Assembly: GCA_020746835.1 (NCBI GenBank)
Contig: JAGPNK010000008.1
Location: forward strand, 62,001-126,000
Direction: 5' to 3'
DNA from: Stachybotrys elegans
Taxonomy: Eukaryota; Ascomycota; Sordariomycetes; Hypocreales; Stachybotryaceae
DNA length: 64,000 nucleotides
Below are positions 12,490-22,723 of this stretch, piece by piece (the stretch's first letter is position 1; every line of letters starts with the position of its first letter). A program made the position numbers and the translations under genes. The notes below the pieces were generated by a model. The model was not told where the DNA came from. It saw only the letters and a list, made by a program, of their open reading frames with translations, and did not search any database.

Positions 12490-12809
12490 TATTATTATAC
12501 CTTAGTATTAGTATTAGTAAAAATACTAAGATACTAATAGTATTAGTATTAGTATTAGTATATAAGTTTTAAAAATACTAATATTAATACTAATACTAAA
12601 GAAATTTAGTAATACTAATACTAATACTAAAATAAATTAGTATTAGTATTAGTATTACTAAAATAAATTAGTATTAGTATTAGTATTACTAAAATAAATT
12701 AGTATTAGTATTAGTATTTAAAAAAAATACTAATACTAATTAGTATTAGTACTAGTATTAGTATTAGTATTTTAAATTAGTATTAGTATTAGTATTAGTA
12801 TTAAAATAC
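12490..12809. repeat. ATTAGT/ACTAAT hexamer array, right end
   Basis: Blocks of two to four ATTAGT units dominate, with a few ACTAAT blocks and spacers such as AAAATAAATT. The block pattern mirrors the left array. Ordinary GC-rich sequence resumes directly after 12,809. Confidence 0.8.
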
Positions 12810-12810
12810 A

Positions 12811-15594
12811 CTCTCTGGGTATAGGGTAGGTTGAGAAAGTGGTAGATCACAGCCAAATCATCCTACATTGTATGGCGTACAATTGTATCTGATTATCATC
12901 AAATGAACCCACCAGTAATGCGAGCGCACCGCCTACGTATCTGACAAATTGAAAATGCTTCCCGACGAGAGTAAAGAATTTGCTGAATTGGTACCGTTGA
13001 TGAACGTTACATATTTCCGTCACGTGGGATTGCCCGGAACCGTGGCTACCCTACACTACCAAATAAACATCCGGCGATCCGATTCTCGATGAACTACGAG
13101 ATGTTATTTTCAGTCTTCAATACCAGATCCAGAGCGGCGGAACCGAGCAGGAACCGGAGTATTTTTGGTATACATGCCGATTTTTAGAGTACGACACGTA
13201 TGGTTGACTCACATGCCCTGTCCGTGTTAGTGGTTCCCAATGGGCTGGATTAGGATACTCTATACTATATCTGCGTTGGGGAATGAGACCATGCCACGAG
13301 CAGAAAGGCGACAGATCACACGTGTCACCATGCTGCTATTGATATCCGTGTGCAGCTATTTGTGTAACTGCCAAACCTGCATGGCGCGCGGGATCCGACG
13401 AGCACATGAGATCTGACATACGCACATGCGACGGAGCATTGCGCGTCGTCGGTTTGCAACTACTAAGCAAACCAAGATGAGGCTCTTGCTCCTTCTCGAT
13501 TGATCGACAGCCCGTATGATGTATGGCATCAGACACTACCATGGACGATAGACGTCTTTCTGTAACGCAGATGCCGTCATCCCACGCCGCCCAGATGAAG
13601 AGACTATGGTCCCAGCGCGTCCACGCCGCAGCCTCACACACCCCTTCCGACTTGGTGCAAACCCTCCTTCCCGATGGTGCACGAAATCCCATGCTTTTGA
13701 GGCGGCGCGGAACCTAGACCCGAAGGCGCAAGCCGATCTCTCGAGGTGATGCTAGACCCCGAGAGTAAGGAGTCGGTCGTATACGCAACATTCCACCTGC
13801 ATGGGCTGGCCGTACGTGCCGCATCCGTTCTACGTCTCTGAGACAGACACGAGGGGATTTCTCAAACCTCGACGATGGGCTGACCGAGTTGCTTCTGGAA
13901 GGTCGAGCGTGGGATGAGGCTGCTGTGCGGAATGAATTGACTGTGGTGCTATTGTCGTCGCTGACATGGCATCGCAGCTGCCGAGGATGGGAACGAGAGA
14001 TGGCGGTGCATGTTTCCTGCGTATCTATTCACAGCTCAGCATGATGAGAAGAAGGTCATCGGGTTTTCCGGCGGCAGGTCGGGTTGCTGTATTACACGAA
14101 GGAACACAACATGCACGCCATGGCCGGGGATGGCGATCGGGCGGGGCTTGATTAGGAAAAGAACGGTTGTGATCAGAAACATGATCATCAATCTTCACAT
14201 GGCAGCCATCGTGGGCTTGCGGGAGAGCAGCAGAAATGTTTTAGCCCAGAAGCAACGCTGGCCCTGTATTGCGTCACGCAAAGACGCAAAGCCCACGCCG
14301 TGGGGGGTCCAAGGCGATACAATTCTCTGGCAGCGAGATGGGGATATCGCGTGATGTTGAACGAGCGAGAAGGAAAAGAAACGGCCTTGGATGAAGAATT
14401 GCCAGGGGTCTCAGACTCGGCCCGTATCAAGTGTGTATGGAACAGCCTCAAGAGTGTCGCCAATATGTGGGCCCTAGGGGTGCCAGGACGCAGCGTGATT
14501 GGACACAGGCACAGCCCGAGCCGGGGGAGCCCCCAGCAAGAGTCAATCGGCCTCTCTACTGGCGCAGCGATCACGGCTCAAGGCGCACTGGCCTACCGTC
14601 GTAGCGGCCATCCATCCCGTCCATAGGGGCCAGGCGTCTAGCCCCTGGGCCAATGGCAGCGCTCGCAGCCCAGGCTTGCTTCACCCTGAAACCCGCATTC
14701 CCCAATTTTTTCTTGTCCCCGTGCGACGGACGTCGGTCGACTTCAAGGCAACTCTCTCACACTCGCAGGCGCAAGCAACGCAGACACAGGCCGCAGCCAG
14801 ACCAGGCGCTCGGGAGTCTGGGACCCAAAGGGGTGCCCAGACTTGCCAATGTCTTGGTCCGTGGCCCGTGTGGGCTCCGAGCCATGGGCCGCCGTCTCTC
14901 TAAGCACCAATCCCTACCCTCGAATTCGAGACGTGGAGTGGGTGACGGACCACGATGCTGTGTTTCCCTTGCCTTGCCGTATGAGGGGGGTGCTTGCTGG
15001 CGCTGCTTCTGCCTCACATCACTATATCCTCGACATGGTGGCTCCCCAAGTGGCCTGTTTCTCTTGACGCTGGCCACTTAATCACCCGGGTGCCCTGCTT
15101 GGCCGACCCTTTCCTACCCTCTTTCCTCCCCTTCTACTAGACATCTCCACCAATCCACTTTCGGGGGCCCTCGTCTTTCTTCTTTTTTTCCCTTTCACTT
15201 CATTTCATTCATTTCCATTCTCTTCGCCTAACCGCCACGGCTGGTCCCTTTTTTGTTTCCGCGTCTTTCATTTCTACTCTTGTTTCCTCTTTCTTCTTCT
15301 TCTTCTCCTTTCAGTTGTCAATATTCCTTTTCAACTCCCTCTGGGTGGGAATTGCGTCACTCACTTTACCCCTTTGACAACTATCAACTTCACTTCGTGT
15401 CCATCATTACACCCCAGACGCCGGTCGTCGCTACATACAGCAACCCAGAAAAGAGAGAAATCGAGGATCAAGGATTCGAAAAGAGACAGATACTGCTTGG
15501 GATTGTGTGTCCGTAACCGAAGATACCGAAGAAACCTATCACGATCTCGACGTCAACTACTCATCCTCGATATACGCCTTTCGGTTCACCCAAG
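12811..15594. other. Non-coding region and PLS1 leader
   Basis: No gene can be supported. Sequence from about 12,811 to 15,100 has ordinary composition with only short overlapping frames. From about 15,100 to 15,590 it becomes strongly pyrimidine-rich, as is common for promoters and leaders of filamentous fungi, and it runs up to the PLS1 start codon. Confidence 0.5.
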
Positions 15595-16423
15595 ATGGCT
15601 AACAAGGTCCATCTCGTCGCCTGCGGCTTCGCATTTCTTTTCCTCGTCACCGGATGTCTCGAGCTTGGATTCTCCCTCATCGCCAGGAACATGATGGACG
15701 ATGCGCCCACACGCGGTGAGGAGGCCATTCGACATCTCATCTACCAGCGCCTTCCTCTCACCGCCGGCATCGCCAACGGTGCCTTCATCATTGTCACTTT
15801 CCTCCTCGCCCTCCCTGCTTTGACCATGCCCAACCGTGGTCTGCTCAAGATGGCCGGTGGCGCCGTTACCTTCTGCGGTCTCTTCAGCCTCTGCGTCGGT
15901 GTGTACATCTGGGTCATGACGCTGCGCATCCGAGGAGCCTTTGAAGCCATCTACCGGGACCAGGAGCCCGATGTCCATGACTTGGTTCAGAGCGAGGTAC
16001 GACACCCCCCAACCGTTCTTCTTACAAACCGACGATTTACTAAACGTTTTTCAGTTCAACTGCTGTGGCTATGCCAACAGCTCTTCACCCGCCTTTGTCA
16101 CCAACCAGCAGTGCCCAAGCCCTGCCGCCGCTGCTCTCATCCGAGGATGCTCCGGTCCCGTGTCCCAATTCGCCACTGTGACTCTCGATAACCTCTTTAC
16201 TGCCCTCTTCGGCATGGTTGGTAAGTCACTTCTCTCCTCCTCTTGCTTACCCACCCCTGTGTTGCATGACGCACCCCACGAAATCCTTCCGTGCCCCTAG
16301 GCTAATCCCTTTACAGGCATCCACGCACTCTTCATCGTCACCCTCGCCTGCTTGCACAAGGACCGTAAGGAGCGCGAGCGCTACCGTCATATCGACGAGA
16401 AGAGCGGCTTCTCCAACATTTGA
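15595..16423 (+). CDS. PLS1: Tetraspanin of the fungal Pls1 family
   Basis: Four-pass membrane protein of 224 residues. Exons: 15595-15996, 16055-16220 and 16317-16423, with clean GT...AG introns. Hydrophobic segments lie at about residues 6-28, 55-76, 86-112 and near 185-205. The large extracellular loop carries the hallmark CCG triplet (FNCCGY, about residues 135-140) and two further Cys (NQQCPSP and RGCSGP) that would form the loop disulfides. The cytoplasmic tail KDRKERERYRHIDEKSGFS is short and charged. Length and motif spacing match fungal Pls1 tetraspanins. Known members act in appressorium-mediated penetration in plant pathogens and in ascospore germination in saprobes; the role here is inferred. 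The intron just before the CCG motif breaks the open frame there. It converges on the transporter gene at 17,138. Confidence 0.9.
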
Positions 16424-17137
16424 TGTTGCCGCACGCTCGATCTCGCCGAAGTAGGGAGCACCGTGTTGCCGCATACACTTGCAAATGCATGCAAGCCAAA
16501 GCCAAGCAACGCAGGGGCATGGAAAACATACGAAAATACAGGAAACCACCCAAGAAGACCATTTGCTTCCAGAACACCATTTACTTACAACCTTTATTAT
16601 TACTACCTTCGACTTGGGAACCTCGCAATACTTGATTGATAGGATCTGTGAGCCCCCCAACGTAGGACAAAACTACCTATCCGGATATTCTTACACCGCA
16701 CGAGTTACTGGAATGCTCCATATTTGTTTAGATACCTTTTTCTTTTCCCACACTTGATTTAGCGTTTTGATAATATACATTCTTGAATATATATCATGTC
16801 AAAACCTAAGGGTGTCTGTGATGAACCTGATGAATGAATGTGGTCGTGATTGTTTTTGATACTTCTCTATGTATGCTCTCTTGTAGATCCTGCGCACCCT
16901 CGCTCATCTGGAGACCGAAACAAATTATGGCCTGATTTTAATGCGCGAATAGATCGTCTGCTCATTAAGCGCCTTATAGTGGTAATAGGGAGGTAGGTAG
17001 GTCGAGTTCGAACAGAAGGTCCAAGTGTTGCACATAAAAGAGGGTACCCAATTGCCCATGTGTATCTATAATACGCCCATCGCCGAGCACAAAAACCCTC
17101 CAAAGGTACTAAAACACAAGAAAAGCAGATATATTAT
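16424..17137. other. Convergent intergenic region
   Basis: The region lies between the 3' ends of PLS1 (+) and the NIPA-like gene (-) and probably holds both 3' untranslated regions. I see no coding feature in it. Confidence 0.55.
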
Positions 17138-18804
17138 TCATACAGCCGAGTTGCTGGGCGCTCCAGGTGATTCATGCCCCCCTTCGTCCCCAAGTCCATG
17201 CTCAGGGTCATCATGGAATCTCAGCAAGGACGAGCCTTCGCCTGAGCCGCTGGAAGGTACGCGCTGGCCTTCGTTCTTCCACCATCTCAAGGATAAGACG
17301 TTGCTGATGGAGCCCGATATGGACGACTGCCGTTTCCTCGGCTGCTGTCTGCGAGCAACAAGGCCAGGAAAGCCTGTACTTTTTCTTCGGCGACGCGTGG
17401 ACCGACGCTGTGTAGACTCATTACTGGGCCCTGCCTCGTTGGATGCCGAGCCACCGCTGACTGATCTCCTAGCTGCCCCAGGTAGCAGCGGCGCAGTCTC
17501 GCTGCGTGCCGGCAACGTGCTTGACCTGTGTCGGCTAGGGGCCGCCCCTGATTCGCTCTGGTCCTCCAGCTCGCCCCAAATCTCGGCACGTTCCGACCAC
17601 CGGGCACTCTTCTTACGAGTCGGCGTCATTGGCGTTGTTTCAGCGCCGGATTCAGGGAAAGTGCGGTAACTGGCTGGCGGGCTCTCGTCTTCCACCGCCG
17701 AACCAAAGCCCAACAGTGACTCTTCCTCGCCATCCGTATCCTCAACCAGGCCGAGACCTGGTGCCAAAGATGATTGTCCGACGCCCGGTGTATGCTGCTC
17801 GTCACTAAGTCGCCAAGATAGCGCCAGAACTCCGGACAAGAGAACGACGGTGCCGATAGCGATAAGGCACGCCCGCACTGGGGATATTAGGCTTGTCTGG
17901 TCAAAATAGATCAAGCCATCTAGGATGGCGATGATGTTGTAGACACAAAAGACCAAGGGATATAAGACGGAGGTGGAAACCAGCTTGAGGCCTCTGTGAA
18001 GATAATATAGCTGGCAGAGTGCCAACGCGACAAACACCAGCACAATGACCCACGCTTGCCAATGAACGAACTGGTTCTTACCACCGACTGTCTTGATTAC
18101 CAGCTCCACTGCGGATTTGGCAAAGAGTAGGGCATGTGCCGAGAGGTCGCCACTGATAATTCCGTAGGTGATGCCACGGATAAGGCGGTATCGTGAATTG
18201 TTGGCCAGACTTGATGTTCTGTTGACAATCTCAATCGTCACGGCAACGCCGATGACGAAGATGGCCTGTAGTATCATCCATACTACAAAGGACTTCCGCA
18301 CAAGGAGTACCAGAAGCTCTTGCAGGTCGTGGGCGGGCGAGGGAATCGCACCGAATATGGCAATCAGTATGGCTCCCGTTGTGACCAGAACGGTACCGCA
18401 TAGGGACCAGCGCGTGAAGGGTTCGCTAAGAATAAGTGTGGCGCAAATAGAGTTGAAGACAAGGCCGGCAGCCTGAAGGGTAGAGAGAACGGGGAGAGGA
18501 AGGGTCGAGATCTGAACCGAGCTCCCTAGAAGATTTGCTACAATGAACATGCCCATTCCCACCTGCCACCTTCTTCGCCGGTAAGGTGGACGTCGAACAT
18601 CGTGAGGGCCCTTTTCATCTTCGAGGATATGGGACTTTCGCTGGAGGGTCAGACCCAGGCTCTGAACGCTGGTCGATACGAGGCCGACAATGATTCCAAG
18701 CTACAAGAGCAACTGTCAGCGATGGCAAATAAAGATAAGGACCCGACAGGGGCAGAACTAACAGCAATACTCCCCCCAGGTGAGATGTCGCCTAGAAGCC
18801 CCAT
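17138..18804 (-). CDS. NIPA-like (DUF803) magnesium transporter
   Basis: Membrane protein of about 534 residues in the drug/metabolite-transporter fold. Exon 1 is 18804-18763 (MGLLGDISPGGSIA) and exon 2 is 18700-17138. They join in phase 0 to give GSIALGIIVGLVSTSVQSLG, which starts the first membrane helix. The family pattern follows: a basic loop (RRPPYRRRRWQVG), then about eight more hydrophobic segments up to residue ~320, including SVQISTLPLPVLSTLQAAGL and SEPFTRW. The C-terminal ~210 residues are hydrophilic and rich in Ser, Arg and Glu, and are probably disordered cytoplasmic tail. Human NIPA proteins carry Mg2+; fungal members are less studied, so the substrate is inferred. The gene is divergent from V-ATPase subunit E. 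Confidence 0.82.
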
Positions 18805-19820
18805 GACGAAGCGGCTATCTCGAGGGCATCGGGCGGCGCAGTAGCAGTCGGGAACAGTGGCCGCCCAACAGCAGCTGGGAGAGCGCACAAGAGGGCGTCG
18901 GTCGATGCTGTTGAACGACGAGCGCCTGGGGACTCGGTCGAAGGCCTTCCTATAAGAACATTGACGGCAGCGGCGGGCAGTCGAGAGTCGCAACTATCAG
19001 ATGATACGAGTGGCGGTCGAGAGGGGTGTCGACGGGGGCGGGTGCCAGCACCGAGCAGAGGAAGATGGTTGGCTGTCAGGGCTTATAAGATTATCGCGGG
19101 AGAATGCAGAAGGCGGTAATGCTGTTGGGGAGCGAGTGCTTGACTCGGGCGTGTGATGAGTAAATGCGACGCCGTAGGTACCTCGAGCCAGTATGCGTCG
19201 AAACATGCATGAACACGAGACGCTGCTACTGCAACGAGGAGGAGCCACGAGGCCGGAGCTGCGTCACATGATCTTCTGCAATGGGACGTCATTAATGAGA
19301 TTGCGGCGGGTACTTATGACACCTAAGGCATATACCACTGTATTAGCGGGCATAATGGTGAAGACCTTGGTACCTCCACAGTACCCCATAGCGACCGTCT
19401 CAAGCAGCTGGGAGAATCACATCGTTGACTGTGCTGGTTGGAATGAATATTCTGGGAAGACCGAAAATAAAGCAAATTCATAAATTAAATCAAGTGCATG
19501 GAAATTATACGAATGCATCCGCTGATTAGGCAGTGGCTCTTTGTTCTGGTACCTCTTCAGACCCGGCATATGCTGGGTTCTTGGGTTGGCTACCTTAGCG
19601 ACCTCCACCTCTGGCTGGCTGTACATGCAGCCTTGCCAGCTCGGCTTCCAACCTCAATCAACAACAGCTCCTGCCGCCCCTCCCCCGTCATCATCCCTCC
19701 AACCAACCATCCACCCAGCGTCAAAGGCAGCACCTCCGAATCTACCAACTCTCGCTTCCTCAAGGGCTGCCGCCTCCCCCCTTTCCTCCGCCTCAATCAG
19801 CAAACAACCGCCCGCCCAAC
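18805..19820. promoter_or_regulatory. Divergent promoter region, NIPA-like/V-ATPase E
   Basis: About 1 kb between two divergently transcribed start codons. It should hold both promoters and leaders. Sequence just before the V-ATPase start (about 19,640-19,820) is C-rich. I see no additional gene. Confidence 0.5.
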
Positions 19821-20649
19821 ATGTCGCAACACGCATTGTCCGACCAGCAGGTGACGTCGGCCCCAGCCCCGTCCACCGACGCCGAGAGATCCCCGTTACT
19901 GACGTGCTTCTGGATGCGCTGTTGCAGGTCGACAATGAGCTCCGCAAGATGACGGCCTTCATCAAGCAGGAAGCCATGGAGAAGGCCCGCGAGATCGAGA
20001 TCAAGGCCAACGAGGAGTTCGAGATTGAGAAGTCCAAGCTCGTCCGCCAGGAGACCGACGCCATCGACAGCCAATACGAGAAGAAGTTCAAGCAGGCCTC
20101 TCTGTCCCAGCAAATCACCCGCTCTACCGTTTCCAACAAGACCCGTCTCAAGGTCCTCGGTTCTCGTCAGGAGCTGCTCGACAACATATTCGAGGAGGCC
20201 CGCAAGAAGCTGGCCGACGGCGTCAAGGACAAGTCCAAGTACCAGACCATCCTTACCAACCTCCTCCTCGAGGCCTTCTATGCCATGAACGAGCCCAAGG
20301 TGCAGGTCCGCGCCCGCAAGGCTGATTACGACGCCGTTAAGAAGGCCATCGAAGCAGCATCCAAGGAGTACAAGACGCAGCTTGGAAAGGACGTTTCGGC
20401 CCAGATTGACGAGTCAGAGCCTCTACCCGAGGGATCGTACGTTGACGCATCCATATTCAGACACAAAAGGGGAGGCATTTGTGCTAACTTACCTCCAGGG
20501 CTGGTGGTGTCATCGTGGTTAACGGCAGCGGAAAGATCGAGATCAACAACACCTTCGACGCTCGGCTCGGGCTCCTCGAGGACTCTGCGGCTCCCATGGT
20601 CCGCGAGGCTCTCTTCGGCAAGAACGCCAACCGCAAATTCTACGATTAA
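19821..20649 (+). CDS. vma4: V-type proton ATPase subunit E
   Basis: Peripheral-stalk subunit of the vacuolar H+-ATPase, about 229 residues. Exons: 19821-19850, 19928-20436 and 20499-20649. The tiny first exon encodes MSQHALSDQQ and is spliced to VDNELRKMTAFIKQEAMEKA, the start of the long N-terminal helix. The protein is strongly charged and helical through about residue 110, then has the C-terminal globular domain (LLLEAFYAMNEPKVQVRARK, later NNTFDARLGLLEDSAAPMVR) and ends FGKNANRKFYD. Length and sequence match fungal Vma4. The subunit links the V1 and V0 sectors at the vacuole membrane (family knowledge). An unspliced frame appears to start at 19541, but that start is an artefact of reading through the leader and intron 1. 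Confidence 0.94.
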
Positions 20650-20856
20650 AGACGTGCTCTTCAGGCTGCGCCTGTGGTAGATGGAGGACGGGGGAGAATT
20701 TTTTCGCTGCGAACCTTGGTTTCGGTAGTCCCAGTGCATCATAGTTTAGAGGCTGTATTATAAATCCTATCTCAAAATGCAGACTGTAGGTACGGTGGGT
20801 TCCTGGCCTGTCATATGTCGCCGCATCAAGTTTTAAATGGACGTGATGGTCGGATC

Positions 20857-22723
20857 TCATTCGGTCGTTTCCGCCTCAGATACCTTCTTGACGAATCTCT
20901 TCATAAAGTCTTGTTGCCGTGGCAAGAATGGATCTGCTTTCTGCCCCGGGAGGTCGAAGATGCTTCTCTTTGCTTTCCTTTTTGTACGGACAGAATGTGT
21001 GAGCCGTTGCTGGACCCATTCGATGACGCTCTTGGCCTCGGTCCGAGCCAGCTTCATGCCAGCGTCATTAATCTTCCTCCATATATCTCGCAGCGCAGTG
21101 GCAAGCTCGTCGACTTGCTCGTTGAACATCTTCTCATCTGAAGGGTCGTCAGAGGCGCTATGGGACCCGTCGTCGATGCACACGTCGAGCTGAATCACAC
21201 GAGCCTTGAGCTCAGCGAAGTCTGTCTTGACATTGACGGCAAAATCGTCTTGGAGTAGGCGATCTGTAAGCCTCCTAAGGGTGATGGGGTTGCCTGAGGA
21301 AGGACGAGATGCAGATGGATCTTCAAACAAGAACGTTATGGCAAGTTTTCTCCTTAGCTCATGGGCCCTTGGATCGCTGACTGGTAGACAAAGCAGAGCG
21401 TTGGTTCGTATGCATTGGATTTTAATATTGGCGTGTAAGCGTGTGCATATTTCGAAGCACTGCAATGAGTCAGCTTCGGATTCCTCAAGAAGGAAAAAGG
21501 ATCAGCCTTACAAATCCATCCCAAGAAGGTTGTGGGATTGCACCCAGGAGGGATACAATTGTAGCTTCATACACTGAGAGCATGTTGGTATTGAGTATGA
21601 GAAACCGGTCCATGGACATTCGCAAAAGCATTTGCGCGGCATACGTGACCGACACTACTGCTAAGTGTTCGGCTATCATGCCAAGCAGCCCCAAGAAACT
21701 TTCGAGGCAGGACCAGTCGCGGTCTTTATAAGGGTCCTGCGCTGGCCGAGAAACAACGAGCTCCGTGGTTGTGTTTCGAATATCATCGTCAGCTCCAAGT
21801 CGGAGCAATGCTTCTTCCAGCTTCTGAGGTGTGACCAATTCGTGAACCTGCTGGGAGCATTGCATGATGAGATTGCAATACTCTTGCCGCATGATAGGCG
21901 ACCCCTGGGTGCAGATCTCATCCAGTATCCATTGAAACAGCTCGTCTGGTAGCCCGCCATTCTTAGCAAGAATGGTGTGAGGCAGGCCAGACACAAGATG
22001 CTGCTCCCTTGTCCTCACATTGCCCTCGGTTAGTAGTCGCCAGGGGCCTTTCGCAGCCCTCTTGGGAATGGCTGCAGGCGACGGAGTCCTGGATTCGGGC
22101 TCGAAGAAGCAGTACCAGAGGAGAGAGTTGCCACCTTCGGCGCGCTTCACGGCTCTCAGCACTTTCTGTGCGTCCTGACCGGCGCTCTCCTTGACAATAT
22201 CAGCGAGAGCGTCATCGGCAACGCCTTCTGCGGCGAGTTCCATGTCTTGGTCAGAATCATGAGCAGCATGGACTCTGCGGGAGCTCGCGTTGGTCGCATC
22301 GTCTTGCCGGGCATCCTTGGCCAAGGCCTTCAAGTCGTACTTGTGCTTGGGCATGAAAGCCAGCGGCGAGGAATGAAACTCGACCGCCGTCCTCTTTGCC
22401 CTGGGCGTGGCATAAGAACCATCTCGCGCTCCCGAGGCGGATGATGCATTTCCTGGCCGACTCCTGCCGATGAGGACGGACAGATCGGCGAGAGAGCTAT
22501 CCGACGACTCGCCGGCATCACTCTCCTCGTCCGAGGCACGGATCTCTATGGTATTGTTGAGGGGGCCCCGCGTAGGCTTGGACGGGGTGTCTGTGATGCC
22601 CAAGGGCGAAGATGGAGGAAGTGGGGAAGGCGATTTAGGTGCCTTGGGTGCTTTGGGTGCGACGGGCGGCGCGGCCTTCAAGTAGTCGAGGATGCTTCCC
22701 TGCTTGCCTTTCTTCTGAGACAT
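20857..22723 (-). CDS. Unidentified protein, possible Nse6/SLF2-like
   Basis: Predicted protein of 604 residues from exons 22723-21512 and 21459-20857, joined in phase 0 across a 52 bp GT...AG intron. The N-terminus MSQKKGKQGSILDYL contains QGSILDYL, resembling a PCNA-interacting (PIP) box. Residues ~15-210 are low-complexity and disorder-like, rich in Pro, Ser, Ala and Asp, with several basic patches. From ~220 onward the protein is helical, with segments such as LPDELFQWILDEICTQGSP and a Leu-rich region around residues 280-400. The C-terminus is basic (VRTKRKAKRS). I do not firmly recognise the family. The layout recalls the fungal Nse6/SLF2 (CANIN) group of Smc5/6-associated DNA-repair proteins, but this is a weak guess. 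It converges on V-ATPase subunit E with about 200 bp between stop codons. Confidence 0.72.

Larger units (their letters stand above)
8150..12810 (+). mobile_element. AT-rich hAT-type transposon island
   Basis: Composition switches abruptly from ordinary GC-rich DNA to almost pure A/T at about 8,150 and switches back at about 12,810. Both ends are built from ACTAAT or ATTAGT hexamer repeats. Between them lie tandem repeats (about 8,460-9,075), a TATA-like motif near 9,084, a plus-strand hAT-type transposase pseudogene (about 9,211-11,992) and an AT-rich tail (about 12,000-12,490). The left end from about 8160 and the reverse complement of the right end from about 12809 both read GTATTT followed by ACTAAT units, so they may be the terminal inverted repeats. 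I could not identify the 8 bp target-site duplication expected for hAT elements, so the exact borders are uncertain. Confidence 0.75.

Noticed and set aside
8150..12810. TTAGTA/ATTAGT arrays as telomeric or interstitial telomere repeats
   Set aside because: The fungal telomere unit is normally TTAGGG. Here no G-rich strand exists, both orientations alternate, and the arrays bracket a transposase.
13336..13692. 118-codon minus-strand frame as a gene
   Set aside because: Its composition is not coding-like, it has no recognisable motif, and it lies in a gene-free flank of the AT island.
19541..19820. N-terminal extension of V-ATPase subunit E in an unspliced 379-codon frame
   Set aside because: The extension is Pro/Ser-rich leader sequence, and splicing of MSQHALSDQQ to the core gives the normal family N-terminus and length.
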